Of a DNA stretch of 64,000 nt, positions 46,801 through 55,564 are shown one piece after another (position 1 is the stretch's first letter; each line of letters opens with the position of its first letter). The notes under the pieces are model-generated. The model saw only the letters and a program-made list of their open reading frames with translations. It ran no database searches and was not told where the DNA came from. The stretch covers positions 28,465,773-28,529,772 of the forward strand of contig OZ022582.1 in the NCBI GenBank assembly GCA_963669155.1, read 5' to 3'. Source of the stretch: Arbacia lixula (lineage: Eukaryota > Echinodermata > Echinoidea > Arbacioida > Arbaciidae). The translations under genes and the position numbers were made by a program.

Positions 46801-49724
46801 TCAGGTAATGAGACGAACTATCAATTCCTCGGCGATCTTAATGTATACGCTATCTTTCCTCAGCTGCGCTTCGGAAAGATAGCTACATCCAGATCGCCTC
46901 GGAAGTGATAGTTCGTCCCATCACTCTCACCAACGTTGATTATTCGCTTAGTCAACAGGAGTCAAAACTATTTTCTATTCTTTCCTTAGAATAATGTAAC
47001 GTGTGGTTTTACTTTCATTCCTCAGGCCAAAAAATATCGAGATTTTCTTCCTCCTTTCTTTCCGAATATTCTTTTGGCTTAACTTTTTTTTTATCCTGCT
47101 CTTTATTCCCCTAATTTTTTTTTACCTTTGTTTACGTCTTCGAGACTGTTAACATGTTTAAAATTTTTAAAAGTATATATCAAAATTATATATATATATA
47201 TATTTATTTATATAATTTATGAATTTAGAATATTTTTTTTTTGCATTTTTGGATATACATGGTGAATATACAAAACAGACTAAAACCCTTACAACAGCCC
47301 AATGAAAAAAATCAGTGTAATATTTCATTTTTACGATTTGTATCACGTGCTCATTCTGCAATCGGTTTGGAAGATGAGAGCAAAACATCACTTACGTCAA
47401 TTGCCAAATACGAATGGAGATTTTGATAATTGCAGATGCCAAGTTAGGCCTACGTACATCATGATGTACATTAGTGAAAAGGAAAGTGGTACGAAAGTGG
47501 TTAAGAAAGCAGCGGATGGGGTGGGGTGCAGGGAGGAGGTGATGGTGGTGGTGGTAGTGGTGGTAGTGGTGGTGGTGGTGGTTGGGGGGGGGGGGGTTGG
47601 TGACCTGCGTAGCGACATAAACAGCGCAATTGAACACGTGCGCGTAAGCGGTTGTTGCTAAAAGGGAAAACGACATTATTATCATCTCATGCTCACCACA
47701 GCTGCGGCCACTCTTGCAAGATAATCAAATATTAACTTAATCTGCGGATATAGGATATTGCGCGATGATGTCCCAACACTTCAAAAGGTAAACCAAAAGA
47801 ATGTGGAATTGCTCATATGCGACTGCCAAAATTATGCACAAATATGCCGTAGAGCAGCAGTTATCTAACGCATGCTGATTTTATAAAGAGCATTTACCCT
47901 AACAGGAGAAGCCCATTGAATTATTACACATTATATTCCCCTACGGTACCATCAAGCGGGTGATTGAAACAACTGTGATTACAACGCGAGGTTGACTAGA
48001 GTGATTGAGGGAGGACTAATTATTTTAATGCTAACGGCTGCTCTCCGTCCAACCCCGAGAAAATAACTGACACACATCTTCTAATCACCCACACGGTTAC
48101 ACGCCCCCCCTCCCCCAACACACACATCCGCATTTACACAAACATCCGCAAACACACTCCCGCACATATAAACTTAGTGTAAAAACAACTTTTGACGCTT
48201 TAGAAAAATAATACAAAATTTACTAAAATAAAGGTAAAATTTACACATAATAAAGCTACATGATGTCATATTTTAGAAACATGTTTCGTGTAACTTTAGC
48301 AGTTATCATTCTTGTAATTTCCCTAAAAATATTAAATTATACTTAAACCTTTTTTAACTGCGACAACAGTGTGATTTTAATGCTAGATACTTCTAAAAGA
48401 AGGACCTTGCGGGTTAACATATGTGATGCACAATGGTCATTGTTGTGTTCTCAATTCATTATCTGATGCACACACACTTTTAGGTAAAAACTTGTCCACA
48501 GTTTCAAATCTCATTGAATATTCCAAGGGTTATTAACATTATTTTAATTAATTTGCTTTTAAGTTGCTTTTTTAACACCTAGTTCATATATAATTTGCAC
48601 ACACACATGTACATATGTGGAAAGTATCAACATGTAGAGTACCGAAGTGGTGTCGTCATATGAGGATGTTGTCAAGACAACTGGTTCTAAACAAAATTAC
48701 CCCAGTAAGACATTAACGGTCCGTTTTTGTCTAGTGGGCTAGTGTCGGGCACTCCCAATAAGAGTTCCCGCTGTGATCACCACTGCCTGCTCGACCCGCA
48801 TAGTTTAGAATCAGTTGTCTTGACAATGTCCTCAAATAATGCCACATTTCAGTACTCAATATTTTGCGATAAAAACAACTTTTTATAAGGTATAGCTTTT
48901 AACTTGAAATATTTTAAAGTGTGTGTGTGTGAATATGTGTTTGCAGTGTGCATGTGTTTGCGGGGCATGTGCGTGTGTGTATACGCACACACATACATAC
49001 ACACATATACACAGACATACGTACATAAAGACACACAGCTTACTGCTTACTTAAAGGCCAGTTAATCAAGTTAATGTTGTTGAAATAAAAATCATTTTTT
49101 TAAAGGGCTCACTCTTACTTTCGATTAGCTTTAAGCTTGCAATGTTACACAAAGTATGTGAATGTGTTGGCATAATCAGTAAATCAGTAAATGAGGGTAA
49201 TGATGTTAGCTAATGCATGCTAGTTTTATTGAAAATTCAGGGTGAATTTTATTAGCATCGACCGTTAACATTCAATGATTAGAATACACATACACGCACA
49301 CGCATGCGCTTAAGATACATACATACGTACGTACACACATACACACACATACACACATGGTTACATCTCGAGGAAAGAGCTGTTTGGAAATACGTGTCTA
49401 TTAACTGAAGTACCCCCCCCCCTCCTAACTACATGGGTACACTTGTTTGGTAGTCAACCAGTTCTCTATGATCCCCCACTTAATAATAAACTGTAAACAC
49501 CATCATAGCATTACTTGAAGACTGATTTGAAGAAATGTTGTACAGATAAAAAAGATACGGTTTAACATGCACTATTTTGGCTACAACTGTAAGGTTACTG
49601 ATCATGACCATGTGCTGAACTCATATTCGGTATAAAAAACATAAAAAGTTGGTAAAATATATTGAGAGAAACATGCGCATTATTGGGGAAAACACGAATG
49701 AAAATAAAATCTTAAGGACGACCT

Positions 49725-49783
<59 letters not shown>

Positions 49784-50165
49784 TAACCCTATACTGCCTT
49801 GAGATGATTTTTGCAATGTTTAATCCCCACAGATCTCATAGAATATCATTTTTCCGGCCACGCAAATGCTGAAGTTGGCCACACCTTTAGCGCCTTCTTG
49901 TGGGCAGGCAATCACATGTTATCAAGTCATTATGAAAGGTGTGAGAATGAGAAAGAAAGCTAGGTCAAACCTGAAGGAGTTGTAATTGCATATCGCTACT
50001 GATGGAAAGGTGAGTTCTTGCACGTAGTTGATCTCGACATCGACGCTCTTGGGATACCGGGCGAAGTACGAGCTCCGGTCAAACACCTGGTACGTCACCA
50101 TCCCCATCGCAAAGCTCATCGTGACCATCCATACGAGCCTGGCATCGAGGAAAGAATGATAGCCG

Positions 50166-50219
<54 letters not shown>

Positions 50220-51410
50220 GAGAGAGAGAGAGAGAGAGGGGGGGGGGAGGAGAGAGATATAGAGAGGGACAGAGAGAGGGGGGAGAGAAACAGAGAAAGA
50301 GAAAGAGAGAGATATAGAGGGAGAGAGAGAGAGAAACAGAGAAAAAGAAAGAGAGAGAGATGGGGAGAGATATAGAGGGAGAGAGAGATAGAGGGAGAGA
50401 GAGAGAGAGGGGGGGGGGGGGGTGGTGTTCGGTGGGGGTAGAGGAGATGATGCAGGGGATATGGAGTGGGGGAGAGAACAAAATAAGAACGCATCAATTC
50501 CGACGGTCAGCAACCAACATCATGATTTAAACAATAAGATGACATCAGTATGAAATGCACACGAGCTTGGAAGGAAATGAATTGGGGAGTTACATAATAC
50601 ATTGCTTAGATCTCCCGACTGACATTTGTATTTTCATTTTCGTAAATTGTCTGTTCTACTTCAAATGTGTACCATGCCTGTTAAGTTTCGACTAATAATA
50701 ATATTAGCGTCTTAGCATCCTTAGCGTCTAACCAAGTTGGAGATAGCATCTCTACTTATTGTCTCAAAAGTATAAAGAAATCTTTTTGTGATAAATAACA
50801 AGTTAGATATGCAAGTTTCTCGCTATTCAAAGTTGTTTAAACTGAATTTTTAAAAGAGTCATCAATATTTTGATTTTGTTACAACTTTCAAATGTAACTG
50901 ACGTTCTCAATTTTTGACCTAGACCAAGTAGTAAGGATATCATACTTCATCGTGTTTCCATTCACTTACAGGATGGAGCGTGCTATCATTACCTGTGGGC
51001 GTATGCTTACAATTAATTCTCAAAAAGCTATCTGTATTGCTTGACTTTCTACCGACCACTGTCGCCGTAAAGCAATTGTAATACGTGCAAATGGTACGGC
51101 GTAATACTTTCGCCTGATATGGGAAAAGATTCGATTACCTTCTCCATTTGTTCTCGCGTCCGTTGAAGAGATATTTCAGCCCCGAGACAGCGACGGCCTC
51201 GGGGAGGCCCTTGGCGACCACGGCGATCCACGTGACCCGATCCCTGTAGCGGGGCAGATCGTGCTTCTTGGCGGGCAGAGGACCAGCCGTGTCTCCTAGG
51301 GCGGTGGTGGTGGTGGTGAGGATCCCTCTCTCGACGTCGGTATCGAGGTAGCCCATGTTCGTCCGACCGTCCGGCATAGCTTCGGCGACGCGAACCAGTC
51401 GTGCTGGCAT
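32332..51410 (-). CDS. DEG/ENaC (ASIC/BLINaC-like) channel subunit, complete 11-exon gene model
   Basis: Exons, 5' to 3': 51410-51139, 50138-49971, 43417-43250, 43156-42989, 42167-42043, 40438-40248, 39450-39306, 37341-37285, 34437-34266, 33927-33836, 32453-32332. All junction phases agree; 1,680 nt, 559 residues. Domains: cytosolic N-terminus (1-90), TM1 (about 91-112), CNYNSFR after TM1 (about 141-147), finger region (147-259), DFGVCFTFN (about 285), HGLGLILD palm strand (about 303), cysteine-rich region (365-450), and TM2 with DIGGSLGLWLGGSIL (521-535). The family forms trimeric plasma-membrane Na+ channels gated by protons, peptides, bile acids or mechanical force; which applies here cannot be read from sequence. 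Length is typical of the family, but slightly long in the finger because exons 3 and 4 are duplicates. If only one is spliced in, the product is 503 residues. Confidence 0.88.
33128..33590. mobile_element. Palindromic MITE, TTAA-flanked, copy 1
   Basis: Ends AGGGATATTTCACCC and GGGTGAAATATCCCT, each bordered by TTAA. Long inverted arms (ATGAAAGAAATATATCAGTG at left, its inverse at right). It lies in gene A intron 10. Confidence 0.7.
33836..33927 (-). CDS. DEG/ENaC gene A exon 10: pre-TM2 wrist
   Basis: Acceptor GCACACAG|C, donor TGCTGT|GTAAGT, 92 nt, phase 2 to 1. It encodes ENMLYINIFFKELNIEKVTQ and MRAYSFLALL, which matches the family pattern L.I.FF..LN.E...Q..AY....LL before TM2. Confidence 0.88.
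34266..34437 (-). CDS. DEG/ENaC gene A exon 9: CxCPxPC block
   Basis: Acceptor TTCTCCAG|AT, donor TTTTGG|GTAAAG, 172 nt, phase 1 to 2. It encodes CDCPIPCQIITYEPAVS and FPSNFW, matching the family's C.CP.PC....Y....S motif. Confidence 0.88.
34542..35040. mobile_element. Palindromic MITE, same family, copy 2
   Basis: Ends TCAAGGGATTATTCACCC and GAGTGAATTATCCCTTGA. It shares arm motifs with the element at 33,128 (ACATGAAAGAAACGTATTAG and its inverse). It lies in gene A intron 8. Confidence 0.7.
35963..36838. mobile_element. GC-rich TIR element (about 876 bp)
   Basis: The ends are inverted: GGCTGTGGTTACAACTCAGA then GCGGCGACCG at left; CGGTCGCCGCGC ... GGGGTTGTGACCATAGC at right. The interior is GC- and CpG-rich, with repeated GGCGACCG/CGGTCGCC motifs, in a strongly AT-rich neighbourhood. 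No transposase recognised. It lies in gene A intron 8. Confidence 0.7.
37060..37260. repeat. Dispersed repeat family I, copy 2
   Basis: Shares GTAACGCGTTATTCCATTCA, GAATCTATTAGTTGCTACT and TTACGTATTGTTTGGATGAC with the other copies. It overlaps the 5' flank of gene A exon 8 in the + orientation. Confidence 0.6.
37285..37341 (-). CDS. DEG/ENaC gene A exon 8: 57-nt cysteine exon
   Basis: Acceptor TTAACAG|GC, donor GCAACAA|GTAAGT, 57 nt, phase 1 to 1. It encodes PAPVCNPVDVFGCQAEAT, the C-x7-C pair of the thumb. The gene B exon has the same length and the same C-x7-C. Confidence 0.82.
37435..37700 (+). repeat. Dispersed repeat, copy matching 52.3-52.6 kb in opposite orientation
   Basis: Contains GCACATGGTAGAATGTTCTT and GAATTCCCATTTTACTCTGT; the inverse of both occurs at 52,360-52,480. 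No intact coding frame. It lies in gene A intron 7. Confidence 0.7.
38085..38600. repeat. Palindromic element family A, full-length copy
   Basis: Best-bounded copy. Left end GTGTTAAAAAAGTCTCACAC, right end TTTTTCAAAAATGTCTTTAA followed by CAC. The arms are inverted repeats and no coding region is present, so it is probably a MITE. It lies in gene A intron 7. Confidence 0.75.
39306..39450 (-). CDS. DEG/ENaC gene A exon 7: thumb, cysteine-rich
   Basis: Acceptor TCAATCAG|GTT, donor TGCGAG|GTAGGT, 145 nt, phase 0 to 1. It encodes NLSPPHGVCG, YYSQYTASGCREEC and VVAQCNCKGPYMRG, the conserved YS...C..EC.......C.C..PYMPG block. A (CT)n tract lies just upstream of the acceptor on the coding strand. 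Confidence 0.9.
40248..40438 (-). CDS. DEG/ENaC gene A exon 6: palm strand
   Basis: Acceptor TTTTTTCAAG|GT, donor AAGCAG|GTGCGA, 191 nt, phase 1 to 0. It encodes RHGLGLILDVQQAEYY and GFQVMVYDHHEVPLV, then GFAVGPGTESLVGIEM. These match the family pattern G...GL.L.L...Q..Y, G..V..H....P, G....PG..... Confidence 0.88.
40618..40880. repeat. (CA)n, (TA)n and (GA)n microsatellites
   Basis: (CA)n 40,618-40,670; (TA)n 40,806-40,834; (GA)n 40,835-40,878. Gene A intron 5. Confidence 0.9.
41520..41945. repeat. TTCGGAATAACGAA-type element, degenerate copy
   Basis: Decayed arms (ATTAATCCGAAGG at left, CGGATTAACGATCC at right) around unrelated sequence. It lies in gene A intron 5. A further decayed trace lies at 20,750-20,905. 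Confidence 0.55.
42043..42167 (-). CDS. DEG/ENaC gene A exon 5: post-finger beta-ball
   Basis: Acceptor TTTTTCCAG|C, donor CATCAG|GTAATG, 125 nt, phase 2 to 1. It encodes GFWGTEELTPANFSLQIFDF and GVCFTFNTG. The (Y/F)G.C(Y/F)TFN motif is conserved across the family. The equivalent exon of gene B is also 125 nt. Confidence 0.88.
42250..42486. mobile_element. Short element with CAGTGGCGGATT / imperfect inverse ends
   Basis: Left CAGTGGCGGATTAAGGGGGG; right end reads GGATTCGTCCCTG, an imperfect inverse. G-run and C-run lie just inside the ends. CAGTGGCG ends are common in short hAT-like or SINE-like animal repeats. No target duplication seen. Confidence 0.4.
42989..43156 (-). CDS. DEG/ENaC gene A exon 4: finger-domain cassette, copy 2
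   Basis: Acceptor ATTGTAG|G, donor TCTACA|GTAAGT, 168 nt, phase 2 to 2. It encodes LSEMQDYPEFGVLLADAF, then KSKYETLSDVNTTELYFTLA and HKFQD. Length and phases are identical to exon 3 and the sequence is clearly homologous (S-K-Y-x2-L, N-[ST]-T-E-[FL]-Y, AH). Only 93 nt separate the two. Confidence 0.85.
43250..43417 (-). CDS. DEG/ENaC gene A exon 3: finger-domain cassette, copy 1
   Basis: Acceptor CCTCCTCAG|G, donor GATTTC|GTAAGT, 168 nt, phase 2 to 2. It encodes a finger segment ending SAKYQDSLGHINSTEFYYEA, then AHNKSS. It aligns with the next exon over its whole length and corresponds to the REFY...AGH region of ASICs. It carries NNS and NSS/NST-type glycosylation sites. Confidence 0.85.
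43560..43705. repeat. CAATGCAA-type minisatellite
   Basis: Irregular tandem AATGCAACA / ATGCAATGCAACA units, purine-rich on the + strand, just upstream of gene A exon 3 in intron 2. Confidence 0.85.
45285..45810. repeat. Hairpin element pair, copy 1
   Basis: Contains TGGTCAAGAGTTGA, GTGATAGTACTTTTTGGTTT and a run of CCTAACGCG units. It ends in a foldback (45,639-45,805) with arms GCAAATAATCAAC and CGAACTATCACTTCC and their inverses. It lies in gene A intron 2. Confidence 0.75.
46405..46950. repeat. Hairpin element pair, copy 2
   Basis: Same order of motifs as the copy at 45,285, ending in the same foldback (46,780-46,947). The loop segment TCAGCTGCGCTTCGGAAAGA is unchanged in both. Confidence 0.75.
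47538..47600. repeat. (GGT)n trinucleotide repeat with G-run
   Basis: About 15 GGT/AGT units and a G-run. Gene A intron 2. Confidence 0.85.
48175..48590. repeat. Palindromic element family A, partial copy
   Basis: Retains GATGCACAATGGTCATTGTTG and the right end TTTTAACACCTAG. The left arm is degraded. It lies in gene A intron 2. Confidence 0.6.
49728..49780. repeat. (GA)n microsatellite
   Basis: About 25 GA units in gene A intron 2, about 200 bp from the exon 2 donor. Confidence 0.9.
49971..50138 (-). CDS. DEG/ENaC gene A exon 2: TM1 and post-TM1
   Basis: Acceptor GATGCCAG|G, donor CTTCAG|GTTTGA (a weaker donor), 168 nt, phase 2 to 2. It encodes LVWMVTMSFAMGMVTYQVF (TM1), then YPKSVDVEINYVQ, LTFPSVAICNYNSFR. 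The FPSVAICN motif is diagnostic of the family. Confidence 0.9.
50165..50425. repeat. Long (GA)n / G-run tract beside gene A exon 2
   Basis: On the coding strand this is a CT-rich tract of about 260 nt ending some 25 nt before the exon 2 acceptor. Confidence 0.9.
51139..51410 (-). CDS. DEG/ENaC gene A exon 1: start and cytosolic N-terminus
   Basis: ATG at 51410, 272 nt, donor AGAAG|GTAATC (phase 2). It ends GLKYLFNGRENKWRR, the segment just before TM1. The family's conserved His-Gly gating motif appears as Ser-Gly (VAVSGLKYLF). Confidence 0.75.
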
Positions 51411-52284
51411 AGTGACGCGTTTATCCCTTCGACGTTATTAATCACGGCGATGTCATAATTACTCTACACCAATAATCAGACGATCTATCTCCCCCCCTCC
51501 TTCTCTCTATCTCCCCCTCTCTCTCTAGCTCTGTGATAGATAAGCACCCTTTAAAACAATGGTGGTGCTGGTTACGTAATTAAATCCACACGTGATGCAA
51601 TACTAGTCTTTTAATTGATAATTTACTTTCACACAGTTCGAGGAAAAAAGAATATTCAGATGATAACGGCTTGCAAATGGTTGCCAGTGTTAATCCAGGA
51701 TTACTAGAAGCGAAAGTATCACGAGTGTGACGTAAGCCCGGCCGGCCCCCAACCATCTCCGCGGTGCATTATGGAATAGTTGAGATGGCTTGATACCACT
51801 TTGCTGTCCACCCTGTTTGCTCGGCAGTAAAGCAATCACGTGCGCTAATCTACTCGGACGTGAGGAAAAGTCCTTTGTATTATCCGCAAGGCTGATTGGG
51901 TGGCTCTAGTGTCACCATAGCGACAGAAAGCTGTTAGCTACAAGTCACTTCCGTGATCTATTTGCGAATATTCCGTCAGCTGTCATCCGGCCTAGTATGC
52001 GGAATGACAAACCGTTGTTATTGATAACAAGAAATCTATATATCATATTTTATTTGTACAAACACAATCTCATTAAATGTTCTTTTTAATAGGAGTTGAA
52101 ATGTACATATCGTTTAGACCTTATCTTTAGTATTCCTTGTTGTCACTCTCCCATCTAACAATTCCATAGTTAATCATTAACCAATTTCATGGATAACTCC
52201 ACTCTTTTTTTTCTCTCTCTCACCCTTCCCCTCATTCCCTCTCTTTCTTTTTCTCTCTCCCTTTTCCTCTGTCATTCAGCCATT

Positions 52285-52560
52285 TCGTAATTCAATTGCG
52301 CATGAGCAGATTATTGCTTTTAGTAAATGACCTCAGGTCAATCTCCAAACTCACAGAGTAAAAATGGGAATTCATTAGATAGTCGACCACATTTCAATCT
52401 ATTATCATGCAAATATGGCAAGAGACATTCAGCCCTGAGAATGTAGTGAAAGAACATTCCACCATGTGCATCTGCTTCTATTGTTGTTCCGGGCACACTG
52501 TAAAATGTTTTTACATCCATCATCCAACACAACTTCATGAAAAACAATCCCAGTGAGCAG
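52285..52560 (-). repeat. Dispersed repeat, inverted copy of 37.4-37.7 kb
   Basis: On the minus strand it reads GCACATGGTGGAATGTTCTT, then GAATTCCCATTTTTACTCTG, and ends near CTGCTCATGCGCAATTG, as in the plus-strand copy. It lies upstream of gene A. Confidence 0.7.
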
Positions 52561-52684
52561 TCTAGTAGTATTTATTCAGTGCATTGTCCGACCATGGTGT
52601 AATTACGAAATGGTCTATACGGTGCACTCGTCCTGTTTCTCTCATCTGACTTTCTTTCCCTCTATGTCACTTTCTATCCCTACA

Positions 52685-52935
52685 CCCCTTCTCACCCCCC
52701 GCTCTCTCTCTCTCTCTCTCTCTGTATTTAGCATGTATGGGCAGATTCATGTATACATACAGACACACGCACGTACGCACACACACATACACACGCACAT
52801 ACACACACACACACACATACAAACACACGCACGCACGCACGCACACACATACATACACACACAAACACACACACACAAACACACACACAAACACACACAT
52901 ACACACAAACACACATACATACACACACACATTAT
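52685..52935. repeat. (CT)n and (CA)n microsatellites
   Basis: (CT)n 52,700-52,722 followed by long ACAC/ACGC/ACAT repeats. Intergenic, upstream of gene A. Confidence 0.9.
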
Positions 52936-53829
52936 CATCGCACCATCTCTCTGCGTGTGTCGTGATATCGCTCCATCTCGCTCAATCTATACCCTGTATA
53001 CCCGTTCAATTAACCCAATCACACCAATCACCAATTCAGGCAATTATCTGTCACATGACGACGTTCCGCCATAATCCCAACACCCACACTTAGTTGCTAC
53101 GGCTCGGGATAATATCGACTCACTCAACAAATACAAATGCATTGCATGCACGATTATGACCCTATCAACTCATGTAGTGCAAAGCGGAATGTTGCTCGGA
53201 AGGATATGTGTGTACAACTAATTTTACTTTATCCAATGACTCGGCCATATCTTAACCCTTTATCTGCCAGATAAACTGATACCAAATGTGAAATGTGTGT
53301 TTTACATGTTTGAAATAGGACAGATTATGGCTTACAAAGAGTTAAAAACCATAATAGAGACAGTATTTGCACATCGACGACCCTCTTTTCGTTTAACACA
53401 TGTGTGCCAGATAAATGATGCTCTATTGGGATTTGTATGCACATTATTGCTTGTGAAAAAAGGGTCACATGTAACAAGTTATTTCCCTTGAAATATCATT
53501 CTTTATTCTTGGCACATCAACAAATTGATACCCAATCAAGCATCGATTTATGCGATATAAAAACACAATTATCTTATTATATAACCGCCTACAATCGCGC
53601 CTACCTTTTTAGTATAACATTTAGACAATCTACTGATGCCCATGATGACGTATGTTGCAATAATCGGTTTTTGAATAGCCATTATCCCGTTGTGCTTGGT
53701 GTCTCCCATTCCAATTATAAACCACTTAAGCTGCGACCCATCTAAAATCATTAGGTTCCATGATGCAAACTTGCGAGCTGTGTTGACCTAACAGTTACCG
53801 TATTTTGTGGCTGTTGGTTAAAAACTAAC

Positions 53830-54070
53830 GCTTATCTTAATAAGCCGTTTCCGTAATTCAGTCACAACCTTATCTCTAGCGTGGTAACGCGTTATGACAT
53901 TCATCTGTGTCTAGTCTTAAATTGTGGAATGCTCATTGTATGAAGTAATTGTTGCTACTCACACAATCCTCGGACAATTATACTTTGGGTTACCATTAGC
54001 ATGATTAGTAACATATTGTTTGAAAGACGTGCATTTAATTTGCATACACGAAAATGGTGTAATCCCTCCT
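53830..54070. repeat. Dispersed repeat family I, copy 3
   Basis: Shares GTAACGCGTTATGACATTCA, TCCTCGGACAA and TGGGTTACCATTAG with the copy at 18,640. A further partial copy follows at 54,385-54,560. Confidence 0.6.
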
Positions 54071-54599
54071 GGCTTGATTCGGAGTTGATCCCGAGGTCTA
54101 TTAGCAAACATAATTAATACTTTCTCCCTCTCTATCGCTCTCTCCCTCCGCCTCTCTATTTCTCTCTTTCTTTATTTCTCTCTCTATATATCTCCCTCCC
54201 TTCTCCCTCTTTCTCTTTTTATCTCTCTCTCTTTCTCTCTATATACATATCTCCCTCCACCCTCTCCCTCCCCCCCCTCTCTCTCTCCTCTCAATAAGTT
54301 CCGTATCAGGAGACCAGGATACTGTCTGGATCACACTCCTTTCTTTAAAACCCATCCCTGCTCGACACAGCCGAAAAGTAATGTGTTCTCTTACATTCAC
54401 CTGTTTTTCATGATTCAGTTACAATGGGTGGAACGCACAGTGAATCTATTAGTTGTTGCTACTCGACAAACCTCGGACAAGATTTGAACATACCATATTC
54501 GGGGTGAAAAACTAGCATTAAATTTGCATGCATAACGACAACGATCTACTGATCCATTTCCTTCCTCTACCCTTCTCTCCTGTCATTTCTAGATTACTA

Positions 54600-54960
54600 G
54601 GTGTTCAAAAACATTCGACATTTTTGACAAATTATAACTACAAACTAGCAACTCAAATGAAGCTATAATTCACACAGCATCAAGTAAACCGATGTCAATC
54701 TTGTGCAAAGCAGGTTGATACCAGGTCAATTGATATTCTTTTGATAAGCGTATAAATATTTAAGTGCATTTGCTGCTTTTGTAAAATCAGGGACGAAAAG
54801 AGCATCACATGATTGATTCAGAACACAACAATGCCATCGTGCATCACACATGTGAATCCACCTTATCAGCTAGAAACATGATGTGCTGGCAGCTACTGGA
54901 AGTTGTATTTTAGCATGTGCGACATGATGTTTGACGACCTAACGTTTGCAGCCGAGACAA
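54600..54960. repeat. Palindromic element family A, degenerate copy
   Basis: Retains CAGAACACAACAATGCCATC and the CATCACACATG core; the right arm is decayed. Confidence 0.55.
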
Positions 54961-55564
54961 AACGGTGATAAGAATAAATCATTTTTGTTATGTATGCAAA
55001 TTTGATTCACGTCGTTCAAACGAAATTTTACTTGTGGTAAACTTCAAAGTTATACAAGAGTAGCTACAACTCATAGTGCGTTCAAACCATTCAAACTGAA
55101 TCACGAAATACAAGTGGATGTGTTAACGCGTCACCAGGCATTTAGAGGGGAGGGGGGGGGGGGGGGGGAGAATACGTTACGAAAATGGAATATTAGCATG
55201 GCACGTCCATAGCTCGTCATCATTTCACGCCATTGTAAAGCTTGTATCGCGTTTGCTCTCAAGTATCGTAAATCCTCAGGTCGCAATGGGTCTGTCAGAG
55301 CTGAATCAATTGAGGGCGCGATCACTGATCTACATTCCCAACATTCATTCAACATATCTGAACAGATGTTGGATCAACATGAGGAATGGATAATACTACA
55401 ATGGGAGAGAAAGAGAACGCTGATACTAATATTTCATTCCTAGCCTCAATTTAACAATATATTTGATTAACATCATCAATGCATACACAGTCCTTAGTCT
55501 AAACTGTGAGTCGACTGATGCATGAGATTTCATTACTTGCGGTAAAAAAGGTAAAAAGGTAAAA

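Noticed and set aside
49922-50497. Ser/Leu/Pro-rich extension upstream of TM1 in the same frame
   Set aside because: It is the (CT)n tract before the acceptor; only 49971-50138 is exon, as shown by the AG acceptor and by phase agreement with exon 1.
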